Source: Alphaproteobacteria bacterium
Lineage (GTDB): Bacteria > Pseudomonadota > Alphaproteobacteria > SP197
Length of the DNA: 24,435 nucleotides
Assembly: GCA_022822575.1 (NCBI GenBank)
Contig: JAJEBJ010000182.1
Location: 1 to 24,435, forward strand
Direction of reading: 5' to 3'
In this document: in pieces, positions 15,133 to 22,720 of the stretch
Layout of the letters: each line of letters begins with the position of its first letter
How positions within the stretch are numbered: position 1 is the first letter of the stretch
Translations under genes and position numbers: made by a program
The notes under the pieces: generated by a model
Database searches by the model: none
What the model saw: only the letters and a program-made list of their open reading frames with translations
Told to the model about the DNA's origin: nothing

Positions 15133-16581
15133 TTATCGTGACATGACCCTGTCGGAAAGTCCGGCCGCAGATTTCACGAATTCCAGCGGTCCGTCGAAGT
15201 CGAAGTTCCGGTAGACCGCGGCCAGGTGGGCAAAGGGCGGCGACTGGGCAAAGAGCTGGAATGTCACCTTGTGACCGGCGTAGTCGGAGTTGACGAGGTC
15301 GCGTCCGAAGGCGAGCAGGCGCCGCCGGTCCTCGGCCTGCCAGTTGTCGTTCACGTTGTAGTACTTGTCCATCCATGCCCTGGTTTCCGGCGCGGTGAAG
15401 GCCGGGCTGTCGGGCGTGACGCAGATCTGTCCGCCACACAGTTCGCGGGTGAGATGCATCATGGCTGGCAGCTGCGTGCAGGCCAGCACGCGGCCGGTGA
15501 AGAGCAGAGATGGATTGGGCATCAGGTAGCCGGCCGGGCTGCGCCGCGCTTCAGCGATCGCCGCCGTCAGGTGGGCATTGATGCCCTCGCGATAGCAGGC
15601 AAGTTGGGAGAGTTTCTCCATCACGGCCTGCTGGCGATCGAGGCCCGTCTGCCTGACGTTGAAGAGGGCGGTGCCGATCATCAGGTCCGCCATGTGCAGG
15701 ATGCGCAGCACGAACATGTAGGCGCTGTAGCGGTGCAGGGCGGCCCGGATGTAGACCGCCGCCTGGGTGTGTCGATAGAACAGGATGTTCTCCCAGGGCA
15801 CCAGGACATTGTCGAAGATGAGCAGGGTATCGACCTCGTCGAAGCCGTTGGACAGCGGATAGTCGGCAACCGGTTTGACGCCGGCGAAACCACTGCGGCA
15901 GATGTGCTTGAGGTTGGGTGCGTTCATCGGACAGATGAAGCCAAGCGCGTAGTCCGAGAGTTTCGCGTCGCCCCAGTTGGCAATGGTCGGCTTGATGAAG
16001 GCCTGGTGGGCGTAGGCAGCCGCCGTCTCGTACTTGGCGCCCCTGACGATGATGCCGGAGTCGGTCTCCTTCACCACGTGGAGCAGCATGTCGGGATCCT
16101 GGTCCTGCGGCGCCTTCGAGCGATCTCCCTTGGGATCCGTGTTGGCCGAGACGTGGAAGATGTCGTTGCCGAGAACATTGGCGATATGGCGGTCAATGTT
16201 CTCGGCCCAGGAACTGTCGACCTGGTTGAGGACATCCTTGCCGTCGGCAAGGGACCACAATTCACCGACAGTCTCGTCACCGATGCGAGTCACGACACCG
16301 CCGATCTCCCTCATCACCAGGTTGATCCAGTCGCGCTTGGTCTGCCAGTCCTCGCGGGTAAAGGGGGGCTGCCAGGCGGTGGCGAAGATCTCGCCATTCT
16401 CCTCGAAGGTGAGGGTGTCCCTGAACCGCTCTTCGTGGGCCATGTCGTAAACCCGGGCTCGGACGTCGACGATAGGCCGGAAGGCCGGATGGTCTGGAAC
16501 ACTGTCCACCCGTTCGCCCGAGATGTAGACCTCGCGGCCATCACGCAGTGAGTCGCGGTATTCGCTGCCGGTCATCAGCAT
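15133..16581 (-). CDS. HpaB-family flavin-dependent monooxygenase (divergent)
   Basis: A 482-residue protein of the 4-hydroxyphenylacetate 3-hydroxylase large-subunit family. It shows SLRDGREVYISGERV (11-25), HPAFRP, DPKGDRSK (149-156), VKETDSGIIVRGAKY (170-184), YPLSNGFDEVDTLLIFDNVLVPWENILFYR and the acyl-CoA-dehydrogenase-like helical C-terminal half. Family enzymes use reduced FAD from a separate reductase to hydroxylate phenols; no reductase lies nearby. Against remembered E. coli HpaB, Arg113 aligns with Arg99, but Tyr117 aligns with Glu103 and His155 with Ser145, so phenol binding may be altered. A ribosome-binding site (AAGGGAAGGA) precedes ATG 16581; ATG 16575 is also possible. It is divergent from the LysR gene and first in its set. 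Confidence 0.88.
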   Translation of the reverse strand: MLMTGSEYRDSLRDGREVYISGERVDSVPDHPAFRPIVDVRARVYDMAHEERFRDTLTFEENGEIFATAWQPPFTREDWQTKRDWINLVMREIGGVVTRIGDETVGELWSLADGKDVLNQVDSSWAENIDRHIANVLGNDIFHVSANTDPKGDRSKAPQDQDPDMLLHVVKETDSGIIVRGAKYETAAAYAHQAFIKPTIANWGDAKLSDYALGFICPMNAPNLKHICRSGFAGVKPVADYPLSNGFDEVDTLLIFDNVLVPWENILFYRHTQAAVYIRAALHRYSAYMFVLRILHMADLMIGTALFNVRQTGLDRQQAVMEKLSQLACYREGINAHLTAAIAEARRSPAGYLMPNPSLLFTGRVLACTQLPAMMHLTRELCGGQICVTPDSPAFTAPETRAWMDKYYNVNDNWQAEDRRRLLAFGRDLVNSDYAGHKVTFQLFAQSPPFAHLAAVYRNFDFDGPLEFVKSAAGLSDRVMSR

Positions 16582-16646
16582 CTGTCATATCCTTCCCTTG
16601 CTCAGGCGAGGAGAGAGGTTGACAGGATCGAGGGTTCCAACAAATC

Positions 16647-16677
16647 ATTTTCTGTCGACGCATTGCATAGAAAAAAT
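16647..16677. promoter_or_regulatory. candidate LysR operator, AT-rich inverted repeat
   Basis: ATTTTCT (16647-16653) and AGAAAAAAT (16669-16677) form an inverted repeat around a 15-nt core, in the 95-nt divergent spacer between the HpaB-like and LysR genes. It stands out as A/T-rich in GC-rich DNA and touches the LysR start codon, as expected for autoregulation. A TTGACA occurs at 16619-16624 without a convincing -10 partner. Confidence 0.4.
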
Positions 16678-17600
16678 TGATACGCTACACGCTGAAACAG
16701 CTGCGCTACTTCACCGCCGCCGCCGAAGCCGGGAGTGTTTCGGGGGGCGCCGAGCGTTGCGCGGTCTCCCAGCCCTCGGTATCTGCCGCAGTCGCCCACC
16801 TCGAGGACGTGCTCGGTGTTCAGCTCTTTGTCAGGCGGCACGCCCGGGGTCTTGCCCTCACGCCGGCCGGCCGGCGCCTGCATGCGGCGGCCCAGGCCCT
16901 TCTCCTCCAGGCAGGCGAGCTCACCGAGGAGGCCAGCGGTCTCGCCGGGGGCCTTTCCGGTGATCTCGATGTCGGCTGTTTCGTGACGTTCGCTCCCATC
17001 GTGCTGCCGGGACTCCTGCGCGTCCTGGCGGCGAGACAACCCCTGATCCGCGTCAGACCCCACGAGGATGACCTGCGGGCACTGCAGCACGGCCTCCGGA
17101 ACGGCCGGTTCGAGGTGGCGCTCACCTACGATCTCAACCTGGAGAAGGACATCGCCTTCGAGCCCGTGGTCCCGGTACCGCTCTATGCCGCCTTGCCGGC
17201 GGATCACCGGCTGGCGTCGGCGGAAGAACTCGATCTTTGCGACCTGGAGGGCGAACCCCTGGTTCTCCTCGGCCTGCCCGACAGCCGCGGGCACTTTCTT
17301 TCGCTCTTTGCCGAAGCCGGATTTGAACCCGACATCGCCTACGAGACGCGGTCCTTCGAGATGGTGCGGGGCCTCGTCGCCAACGGCTACGGGTATGGGC
17401 TTCTCCATACCAGGGCGCCGCATGACCGGACCCTGGATGGCTCCAGTCTTGTCTGCGTGCCGGTGGGCGAGCCCCGCCGCACGATGCACATGGGCCTGGC
17501 AAGACTCAAACGCGCCCGGTCCACAGGCATGAGTCGTGCCTTTGGCGATATCTGCCACGCCCACCTCGCCGGTCTCCTCGACAACGGGGTACCGCCGTGA
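16677..17600 (+). CDS. LysR-family transcriptional regulator
   Basis: A 307-residue protein. The N-terminal winged helix-turn-helix is unmistakable (LKQLRYFTAAAEAGSVSGGA through SQPSVSAAVAHLEDVLGVQLFVRR, about 6-58, then LTPAGRRL). A periplasmic-binding-protein-like effector domain follows (about 90-295). The start codon is TTG: an in-frame TAG sits three codons upstream (16668-16670) and no ATG or GTG is available before the conserved IRYTLKQLRYF. No Shine-Dalgarno sequence is present, so translation may be weak or leaderless. The gene faces the HpaB-like gene across 95 nt, the usual layout for a LysR activator and its target set. The effector is probably a substrate of that route (inference). 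Confidence 0.92.
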   Translation: MIRYTLKQLRYFTAAAEAGSVSGGAERCAVSQPSVSAAVAHLEDVLGVQLFVRRHARGLALTPAGRRLHAAAQALLLQAGELTEEASGLAGGLSGDLDVGCFVTFAPIVLPGLLRVLAARQPLIRVRPHEDDLRALQHGLRNGRFEVALTYDLNLEKDIAFEPVVPVPLYAALPADHRLASAEELDLCDLEGEPLVLLGLPDSRGHFLSLFAEAGFEPDIAYETRSFEMVRGLVANGYGYGLLHTRAPHDRTLDGSSLVCVPVGEPRRTMHMGLARLKRARSTGMSRAFGDICHAHLAGLLDNGVPP

Positions 17601-17608
17601 TTCCGGCC

Positions 17609-18421
17609 TCAGGCGTCGAAGAAAGCCCTCGCCGAGTCGGCGGCGTCGACGTCGGTCAGACCGAAGTGGAAGGCCGGCCCGGCACCGCCATCGACGACGA
17701 TGTCGGAGCCGTTGATCCAGGCTGCGTCCTCGGAGAGGGCGAAGGCGATCACTCTGGCGACATCTTCCGGTTCGGCATTGCGCCCTCCCGATTGCGCTTT
17801 CAGGCGATCGAGGAGATCGGCTCCCATCGTGTCGTAGAAGTGTTTGAGGAGCGGTGTTTCGACGGCCCCTGGACTGACGGAAAGCGACCGCACGCCATGG
17901 GGTCGCGCCAGGATCGATCCCGCCATGGCGTAGACGATCACGACTTCCTTTGAAAAATCATAGGCGTCCGGGCCGCTCATCGGGTGCTCGCGGACCCAGG
18001 CGAGGCCCGCGGCATAGGTACGCTGACGAAGCAGGTCGCGGATGAGATCGAGGCGCTCGCGCCACGCGTGACCGGCATCCGAGGCCACCTGAACGATCGC
18101 ACTGGCCGGTTGCAGTCGTCCCAGCAGCGATTCGGTGACATGGCGCAGACCCAGGACATTGACCCGCATCACCGCCTCGCCGTCGTGGCTCCCCGGCAGG
18201 CCGGCAACATTGACGAGGCCATGCAGGGGCTCATCGATTGCCGCCAGCCCCGCATCGATGGAATCGGGATCGGTGAGATCGAAGCGATGGAACTCATCGA
18301 CCCCGGCGCCGTCACCCTTGGCATCGAGTCCGATGATCCGGGCGCCCCGTTCACGCAACAGCGCGGCCGTCGCCTTGCCAATCCCGGAATTGGATCCGGT
18401 CACCACGATGGTCCGCGTCAT
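17609..18421 (-). CDS. SDR dehydrogenase, coniferyl-alcohol / 3-alpha-hydroxysteroid dehydrogenase type
   Basis: A 270-residue short-chain dehydrogenase/reductase. The cofactor motif TGSNSGIG is at 8-15 and NVAG at 71-74. Catalytic Ser114, Tyr154 and Lys158 lie in VASDAG and AYDFSKEVVIVY, and SPGAVETPLL follows at 183-192. The insertion between Ser and Tyr (RERLDLIRDLLRQ...AAGLAWVREHP) is characteristic of the coniferyl-alcohol dehydrogenase / 3-alpha-hydroxysteroid dehydrogenase branch, which oxidises bulky hydroxyl groups with NAD(P)+. The ATG overlaps the P450 stop by 4 nt, so the enzyme is coupled to it and probably oxidises the alcohol the P450 makes. The exact substrate is not known. 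It converges on the LysR gene with 8 nt between stops. Confidence 0.87.
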   Translation of the reverse strand: MTRTIVVTGSNSGIGKATAALLRERGARIIGLDAKGDGAGVDEFHRFDLTDPDSIDAGLAAIDEPLHGLVNVAGLPGSHDGEAVMRVNVLGLRHVTESLLGRLQPASAIVQVASDAGHAWRERLDLIRDLLRQRTYAAGLAWVREHPMSGPDAYDFSKEVVIVYAMAGSILARPHGVRSLSVSPGAVETPLLKHFYDTMGADLLDRLKAQSGGRNAEPEDVARVIAFALSEDAAWINGSDIVVDGGAGPAFHFGLTDVDAADSARAFFDA

Positions 18422-19662
18422 GCGTTCATCCGAACCGGCGTGTAGTGACAGGGCAGGTGGCGCATGCCGTTGATGAAGAGACCGTTGATCTCCTGCATGC
18501 CGTCGAGATCCACCTCGAGGTCGGGAAGCGTCTCGAAGAGAACCTTGAAAAGGTGATACATCTCGCGCCGCGCGAGGTGAATGCCCAGGCAGTGGTGCAC
18601 GCCGCCGCCGCCGAAGCCGACGTGATCATTGGGTGATCGCCTGATGTCGAAGCGCTGGGGGTCGTCGAACACGGTCTCGTCGCGGTTGGCCGATACATAC
18701 CAGAACACCACCTGTTCGCCGGCGGCCACGCTCTGGCCGAGAATCTCGGTGTCGCGGGCTACCGTTCGGCCGAAGTGCACCACGGGCGTCGCGTACCGGA
18801 CGATCTCCTCCATCGCCGTCGCCGCCAGTCCGTCGTAGTCCTCGCGCCATGAACGCCACTGGTCCGGATGCCTGGCGAGAAAACCCAGCCCCTGGCCCAG
18901 CGAGCTCGTGGTGGTGTCGATTCCGGCGGTGATGAGAAGCTGGAAATAGATGCCGATGTCGTAGTCGAGGAGTTTCTTCCCGTCGACTTCGGCGGCGATC
19001 ATCATCGAGACCAGGTCATCGCCTGGCGCCTTGCGCCGGGCGCGGCATGTCTCTTCGCCATAGGCGTTGAGAGCATAGAAGGCGGCCATCGACTCCTCTT
19101 CGTCAGCCCCCAGTTCATCGCCGTACCCCTGGGCCACAATGCTGAGGCGGGCCAGTTCGTCGCGATCGCTGCCCTCCGGGACGCCAAGCATGTCGCAGAT
19201 CACCTTGGTGGGCATGCGGCTGGCGATATCGCTGGCGAAATCACAACAGCCGCGCTCGCTGATCTCTCCGATCACGGTGCGGGCCGAGGCGGCGATGTCT
19301 TCCTCGAGGTTCTGCAGCATGCGTGGCGTGAAGACCTTGGCCAGGATGCCTCTCAGACGAGGATGAACGGGAGCGTCCCGGTTGACCATGCCGGCTACGT
19401 CATAGGCGATCTCGGGGCCGTCAATGGTCGTCATGCCGGTCCCGTAGTGCGACAGGAAGAGCTTGGCGTTCCGGGTGATGTCGCGTGTCTCGCGGTGTCT
19501 GGTGAGCGACCAGTACGTCGTGTCGCTGCCCGGCATTGATTGCAGCGCGATCGGTCGTTCGCGGCGGAAGCGGGCAAGGATGTCGTGCTTGTCGGGCCGT
19601 CTCCAGAATGTCGGTTCAGCGAGACAGATCTCGTCCAGGCTTTCCATGGTCGCGTGTGTCAT
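18418..19662 (-). CDS. bacterial class I cytochrome P450
   Basis: A 414-residue soluble P450. The frame is open to 19824, but ATG 19662 (MTHATMESLD) gives normal length. Motifs are HPRLR in helix C (His100, Arg104), LLITAGIDTTTSS in helix I (A246-G247-x-D249-T250), EEIVR (Glu286, Arg289) in helix K, DDPQRFDIRR (Arg337) and the haem loop FGGGGVHHCLGIHLAR (350-365) with axial Cys358. The GGGG-x-HxCLG form occurs in P450s acting on terpenes, steroids and other hydrophobic compounds (CYP108/125/142-like), so such a substrate is plausible. It needs a ferredoxin and reductase, and none is encoded in the window. The stop overlaps the start of the next SDR gene by 4 nt. Confidence 0.93.
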   Translation of the reverse strand: MTHATMESLDEICLAEPTFWRRPDKHDILARFRRERPIALQSMPGSDTTYWSLTRHRETRDITRNAKLFLSHYGTGMTTIDGPEIAYDVAGMVNRDAPVHPRLRGILAKVFTPRMLQNLEEDIAASARTVIGEISERGCCDFASDIASRMPTKVICDMLGVPEGSDRDELARLSIVAQGYGDELGADEEESMAAFYALNAYGEETCRARRKAPGDDLVSMMIAAEVDGKKLLDYDIGIYFQLLITAGIDTTTSSLGQGLGFLARHPDQWRSWREDYDGLAATAMEEIVRYATPVVHFGRTVARDTEILGQSVAAGEQVVFWYVSANRDETVFDDPQRFDIRRSPNDHVGFGGGGVHHCLGIHLARREMYHLFKVLFETLPDLEVDLDGMQEINGLFINGMRHLPCHYTPVRMNA

Positions 19663-19754
19663 GGACCCATTATTGGCGACGGGCGCTGCGATGCAACGAC
19701 ATATCCGTTGTCTGCTGTCGAGCAAGGTGCGGGTGCCGGCGCCCGCGAACCGGC

Positions 19755-20483
19755 TCACACGAGATGCTGTCCGCCGGTCACCATGATCTCGGTGCCGGTG
19801 ATGAAGGCGGCATCGGCGGAACACAGATAGACAATCGTGCCGGCCACTTCATCGGCGGTTCCCATGCGTCCCAGGGGAATGCGCGGCACCAGGTCCTGGT
19901 AGTCCTCCGACACCATCGCCGTCTCGATCTCGCCGGGCGACACGGCGTTCACCCGGACCTCGAGATGGGCGAATTCCGCGGCCATTTCCCGGGTCAACGC
20001 CGACAGCGCCGCCTTGGAACACGAGTAGGCGCTGCCCGCGAACGGGTGAATGCGATGACCGGCGATCGACGTGACATTGACGACGGTGCCCTTGCCCCGG
20101 TGCAGAGCTGCGGCGAACCCCCGGGCAAGGATGAGTGGGGCGAAGAAGTTGAGGTCGAAGACTTCGCGCCAGTGGTCGAGGCTGCCGTTGAGGGTGCCGA
20201 GGCGTTCGGCAAAGCTGGTCTTCGGAGAGACCCCCGCATTGTTGATGAGGGCGTGAACCGGCCCGTCCCCGATGATGTGGCTGGCGCGGGTGATGAAGGA
20301 CTCGAGACTCTTCTCATCCGAGAGATCGGCCGGAAAATGGTGATGTGGCGAATCCGCCACACGCCGGTCTTCCGGAATGTCGTCGCGTGAGCAGCTCAGG
20401 ACGCGCCAGCCTTCCTCGTAGAACCGGATGACTGTCCGGTGCCCGATGCCGCGGCTGGCCCCGGTGACGATCACGGTCTTCAC
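19755..20483 (-). CDS. SDR-family NAD(P)-dependent oxidoreductase (FabG-like)
   Basis: A 242-residue classical SDR. TGASRGIG lies at 7-14, NNAG at 81-84, catalytic Ser139 in VTSIAG, and Tyr153 and Lys157 in AYSCSKAAL. NAVSPGEIETAM and the C-terminal FITGTEIMVTGGQHLV complete the pattern. The start codon is GTG (20483), with GAGG inside the overlapping end of the upstream gene at a good distance; it begins 9 nt after the universal-stress-protein stop, so the two are co-transcribed. Members reduce or oxidise carbonyl/hydroxyl groups of acyl chains, sugars or aromatic compounds. Its place upstream of the P450 (92-nt gap) suggests a role in the same route, but this is inference. Confidence 0.9.
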   Translation of the reverse strand: MKTVIVTGASRGIGHRTVIRFYEEGWRVLSCSRDDIPEDRRVADSPHHHFPADLSDEKSLESFITRASHIIGDGPVHALINNAGVSPKTSFAERLGTLNGSLDHWREVFDLNFFAPLILARGFAAALHRGKGTVVNVTSIAGHRIHPFAGSAYSCSKAALSALTREMAAEFAHLEVRVNAVSPGEIETAMVSEDYQDLVPRIPLGRMGTADEVAGTIVYLCSADAAFITGTEIMVTGGQHLV

Positions 20484-20492
20484 GACGCGACC

Positions 20493-21356
20493 TCAGTGTG
20501 TGAACAGCACCGGCAGATCTGCATGATTGAGGATGAACCGCGTGGCGCCGCCGAGAATGAGTTGCCTCAGCTTGCCCTGGCTGAAGGCGCCCATGACCAC
20601 GAACCTGGCGTCCTCGCTGCGGGCGATGTCGAGCAGGGTGTGGCCGATGTTGGTCCAGTTCGTCGGCAGGTTATGGACGTGGCACCTGATGTCATGGTGA
20701 GCGAGGTACTCTGTCAGGGCGTCAGGGCCCGGGCCCCGCATGGAGCTTTCCTCGGGCGCCATGATGGTGACTTCCTCGGCCTCGGTGAGCAGCGGCATGG
20801 CCCTGTGCACGGCGCGCGCGGCCTCCGCACTGCCATTCCATGCAATGGCCGCATTGCCCTTGAGGTCGCTGACATGGCCAGGCGGCACCAGAAGCAGGCC
20901 GCTTCCCGACTCCATGAGCACGGATTCGGCGACGACCTCCTCCTTGGCATCGCCATGGGACGTCGGGCGGGGAGCAATCACCAGGTCCGACAGCCGTCCC
21001 CGTTCCGCGATGACCTCGTCCTCGCGCCCTTCCTGCTGAACGAACGTTATGGAAAGCCCATGCCGGGGGGCCCGCGTGGAAATCGCGATACCGTGCCTCT
21101 TCGCGAGGTCCTTCAGAGCTGCCGAAGCGAAGCCGGCCCTCTGCTCGACGTCCTGTTCGGCGGTCGAGACGATTTCCTCGATGACAGCGCCGGTCATGCC
21201 TTCGGTCATGAAGGCGACCGCATCACGCGGATTGCGTCGAACGTTGACGACCTCGACGTGGGCATCGAATCGCCCCGCCACAAGGAGTGCCGTCTCGACG
21301 GCGCCAAGGCCGTCCTCGGTGCCGGTCGCCGCAACCAGGATCTTCGATATCGACAT
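20493..21356 (-). CDS. universal stress protein with two UspA-like halves
   Basis: A 287-residue protein. ATG 21356 is preceded by GGAGGG at ideal spacing and gives MSISKILVAATGTEDGLGAVETALLVAGRF, a UspA-like first strand and helix. The second half carries AAIAWNGSAEAARAVHRAMP and a C-terminal VVMGAFSQGKLRQLILGGATRFILNHADLPVLF, which has the Usp nucleotide-binding pattern (G-x2-G-x9-G-[S/T]-like). Tandem Usp proteins of about 280-300 residues are common in alphaproteobacteria and may bind ATP. Function is general stress adaptation; no specific target is apparent. It appears to head the SDR, P450, SDR gene set, 68 nt after pdxH. Confidence 0.87.
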   Translation of the reverse strand: MSISKILVAATGTEDGLGAVETALLVAGRFDAHVEVVNVRRNPRDAVAFMTEGMTGAVIEEIVSTAEQDVEQRAGFASAALKDLAKRHGIAISTRAPRHGLSITFVQQEGREDEVIAERGRLSDLVIAPRPTSHGDAKEEVVAESVLMESGSGLLLVPPGHVSDLKGNAAIAWNGSAEAARAVHRAMPLLTEAEEVTIMAPEESSMRGPGPDALTEYLAHHDIRCHVHNLPTNWTNIGHTLLDIARSEDARFVVMGAFSQGKLRQLILGGATRFILNHADLPVLFTH

Positions 21357-21424
21357 GATGTCCCTCCGGATCCTCCCCGTGCCAGTGTAGAGCGGAAGGG
21401 CCCGACCTTCCACGCCGCAAGCGA

Positions 21425-22015
21425 TCAGGGGAATAGCCGTGCCACCTGCCAGTCGCCGTCATCGGCGGTCCGCGTGTACTGGGTGCGCTCGTGCAGGCGG
21501 AAGGGCTTGGCCTGCCAGAACTCGATGAGCTGGGGCACGACGCGAAACCCTGACCAGTGATCGGGGCGGGGAATGTGACCGACATGGAACCTCACCGCCA
21601 TGCGCGCGACGTTCTTCTCCAGATCACGCACGCCTTTCATGGGGCGCGACTGGTCGCTGGCCCAGGCGCCGATCTGGCTGTCTCTCGGCCTGCTGGCGAA
21701 GTAGGCATCCGCTTCCTCGTTGCTCACCATCTCGACCCTGCCCTGGATTCTGACCTGGCGCTCGAGGGGCATCCAGTGAAAGCACAGCGCCGCCTTCGGG
21801 TTGGCCACAAGTTCGCCACCCTTGCGGCTTTCCAGGTTGGTATAGAAGACAAACCCGTCCGGTCCGTGGCTCTTCAGCAGCACCATGCGCACGGAGGGCT
21901 GACCGGCGGCATCGGCGGTCGCCAGCGCCATTGCGGCGGGCTCCCGCAGGCCGCATTGACGGGCCGCGTCATACCAGCGCGCGAAGATCGAGAAGGGGCA
22001 TTCGGTGTCGTTCAT
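21425..22015 (-). CDS. pdxH: pyridoxine/pyridoxamine 5'-phosphate oxidase
   Basis: A 196-residue FMN enzyme that oxidises pyridoxine or pyridoxamine 5'-phosphate to pyridoxal 5'-phosphate, the cofactor of both aminotransferases in this window. Family blocks are PAAMALATADAAGQPSVRMVLLK (FMN site), GFVFYTNLESRKGGEL, ALCFHWMPLERQVRIQGRVE, YFASRPRDSQIGAWASDQS and the C-terminal signature IEFWQAKPFRLHERTQY, then W-x-VARLFP. The length is slightly shorter than E. coli PdxH (218) because the N-terminal extension is missing. It is divergent from the lipoprotein gene; the 121-nt spacer should hold both promoters, though none stands out. Confidence 0.95.
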   Translation of the reverse strand: MNDTECPFSIFARWYDAARQCGLREPAAMALATADAAGQPSVRMVLLKSHGPDGFVFYTNLESRKGGELVANPKAALCFHWMPLERQVRIQGRVEMVSNEEADAYFASRPRDSQIGAWASDQSRPMKGVRDLEKNVARMAVRFHVGHIPRPDHWSGFRVVPQLIEFWQAKPFRLHERTQYTRTADDGDWQVARLFP

Positions 22016-22136
22016 GATCCAGAGAATTGCTGTTTGCTCTTCACCTCGGGCGACAAATCACCCAAGATGGTCCGGTATCCGCCACGGGATGGCAACCGAT
22101 GTCCCATTTGGTTCAATCATCACCAGGAAAAATGAC

Positions 22137-22613
22137 ATGATTGCAGTCAGGATCGCGGTGATCTTGCTCGCCGCCACTCTCGCCCTGCCGGCGTGTTCCC
22201 GGACGGCGGGAGACAAGGAAACCGCCGGAACAATTCTTGGAGGAATTGGCGGAGCGGTGCTCGGCTCCGAGGTGGGTGGCGGCAGCGGCCGGATCATCGC
22301 AACGGCGGTGGGTGGTGTCATTGGTGCCTGGCTCGGCTCCGAGATCGGCGCATCGCTCGACAGGGCCGATCAGGCCTATGCGGCACAGGCCCAGCAGCAG
22401 GCGCACGAAGCGCCCGTCGGCAGCCGGGTGACATGGAACAACCCGGAGTCGGGCAATCACGGCACCGTCACGGCGCAGCGCGACGGCCAGGATCAGAACG
22501 GCAACTACTGCAGGGAGTATCAGACCACTGTGACCATCGGCGGCGAAACTCATCAGGCCTATGGCACGGCCTGCCGCCAGCCGGACGGCACATGGGTCAT
22601 CGTGGAAACCTGA
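22137..22613 (+). CDS. 17-kDa surface-antigen-type outer-membrane lipoprotein, glycine zipper
   Basis: A 158-residue protein. The frame is open from 22005, but ATG 22137 is preceded by AGGA at 9 nt and opens a lipoprotein signal peptide (VILLAATLALPAC) with lipobox LPAC and lipidated Cys20. Residues 31-71 form a glycine zipper (TILGGIGGAVLGSEVGGGSG, then ATAVGGVIGAWLGSEIGASL), followed by a helical linker rich in Ala and Gln. The C-terminal domain (VTAQRDGQDQNGNYCREYQT...GTACRQPDGTWVIV) is typical of the RT0821/17-kDa Rickettsia antigen family. Such proteins are anchored in the outer membrane and linked to envelope integrity. A similar gene lies near pdxH and fabI in many alphaproteobacteria (from memory). 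Confidence 0.9.
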   Translation: MIAVRIAVILLAATLALPACSRTAGDKETAGTILGGIGGAVLGSEVGGGSGRIIATAVGGVIGAWLGSEIGASLDRADQAYAAQAQQQAHEAPVGSRVTWNNPESGNHGTVTAQRDGQDQNGNYCREYQTTVTIGGETHQAYGTACRQPDGTWVIVET

Positions 22614-22615
22614 AC

Positions 22616-22649
22616 GGTCCTGCCTGGCCCCAACGCATCCTCCAGGACC
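22616..22649. other. inverted repeat after the lipoprotein gene, weak terminator candidate
   Basis: GGTCCTG (22616-22622) and CAGGACC (22643-22649) can pair across a 20-nt loop, starting three bases after the stop codon. There is no T tract, so termination is uncertain. Confidence 0.25.
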
Positions 22650-22720
22650 ATGAGTTCGTGGCCGGGGCACCGGGTAATGTGTAGGATCGCTGTCCTGTCG
22701 TCACAGAGCCCGGGTGTGCC

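Noticed and set aside
15226..16551. 441-codon plus-strand ORF
   Set aside because: It is antisense to the HpaB-family gene, which has clear family blocks and a ribosome-binding site.
16602..17564. 320-codon minus-strand ORF
   Set aside because: It is antisense to the LysR gene, which has an unmistakable helix-turn-helix.
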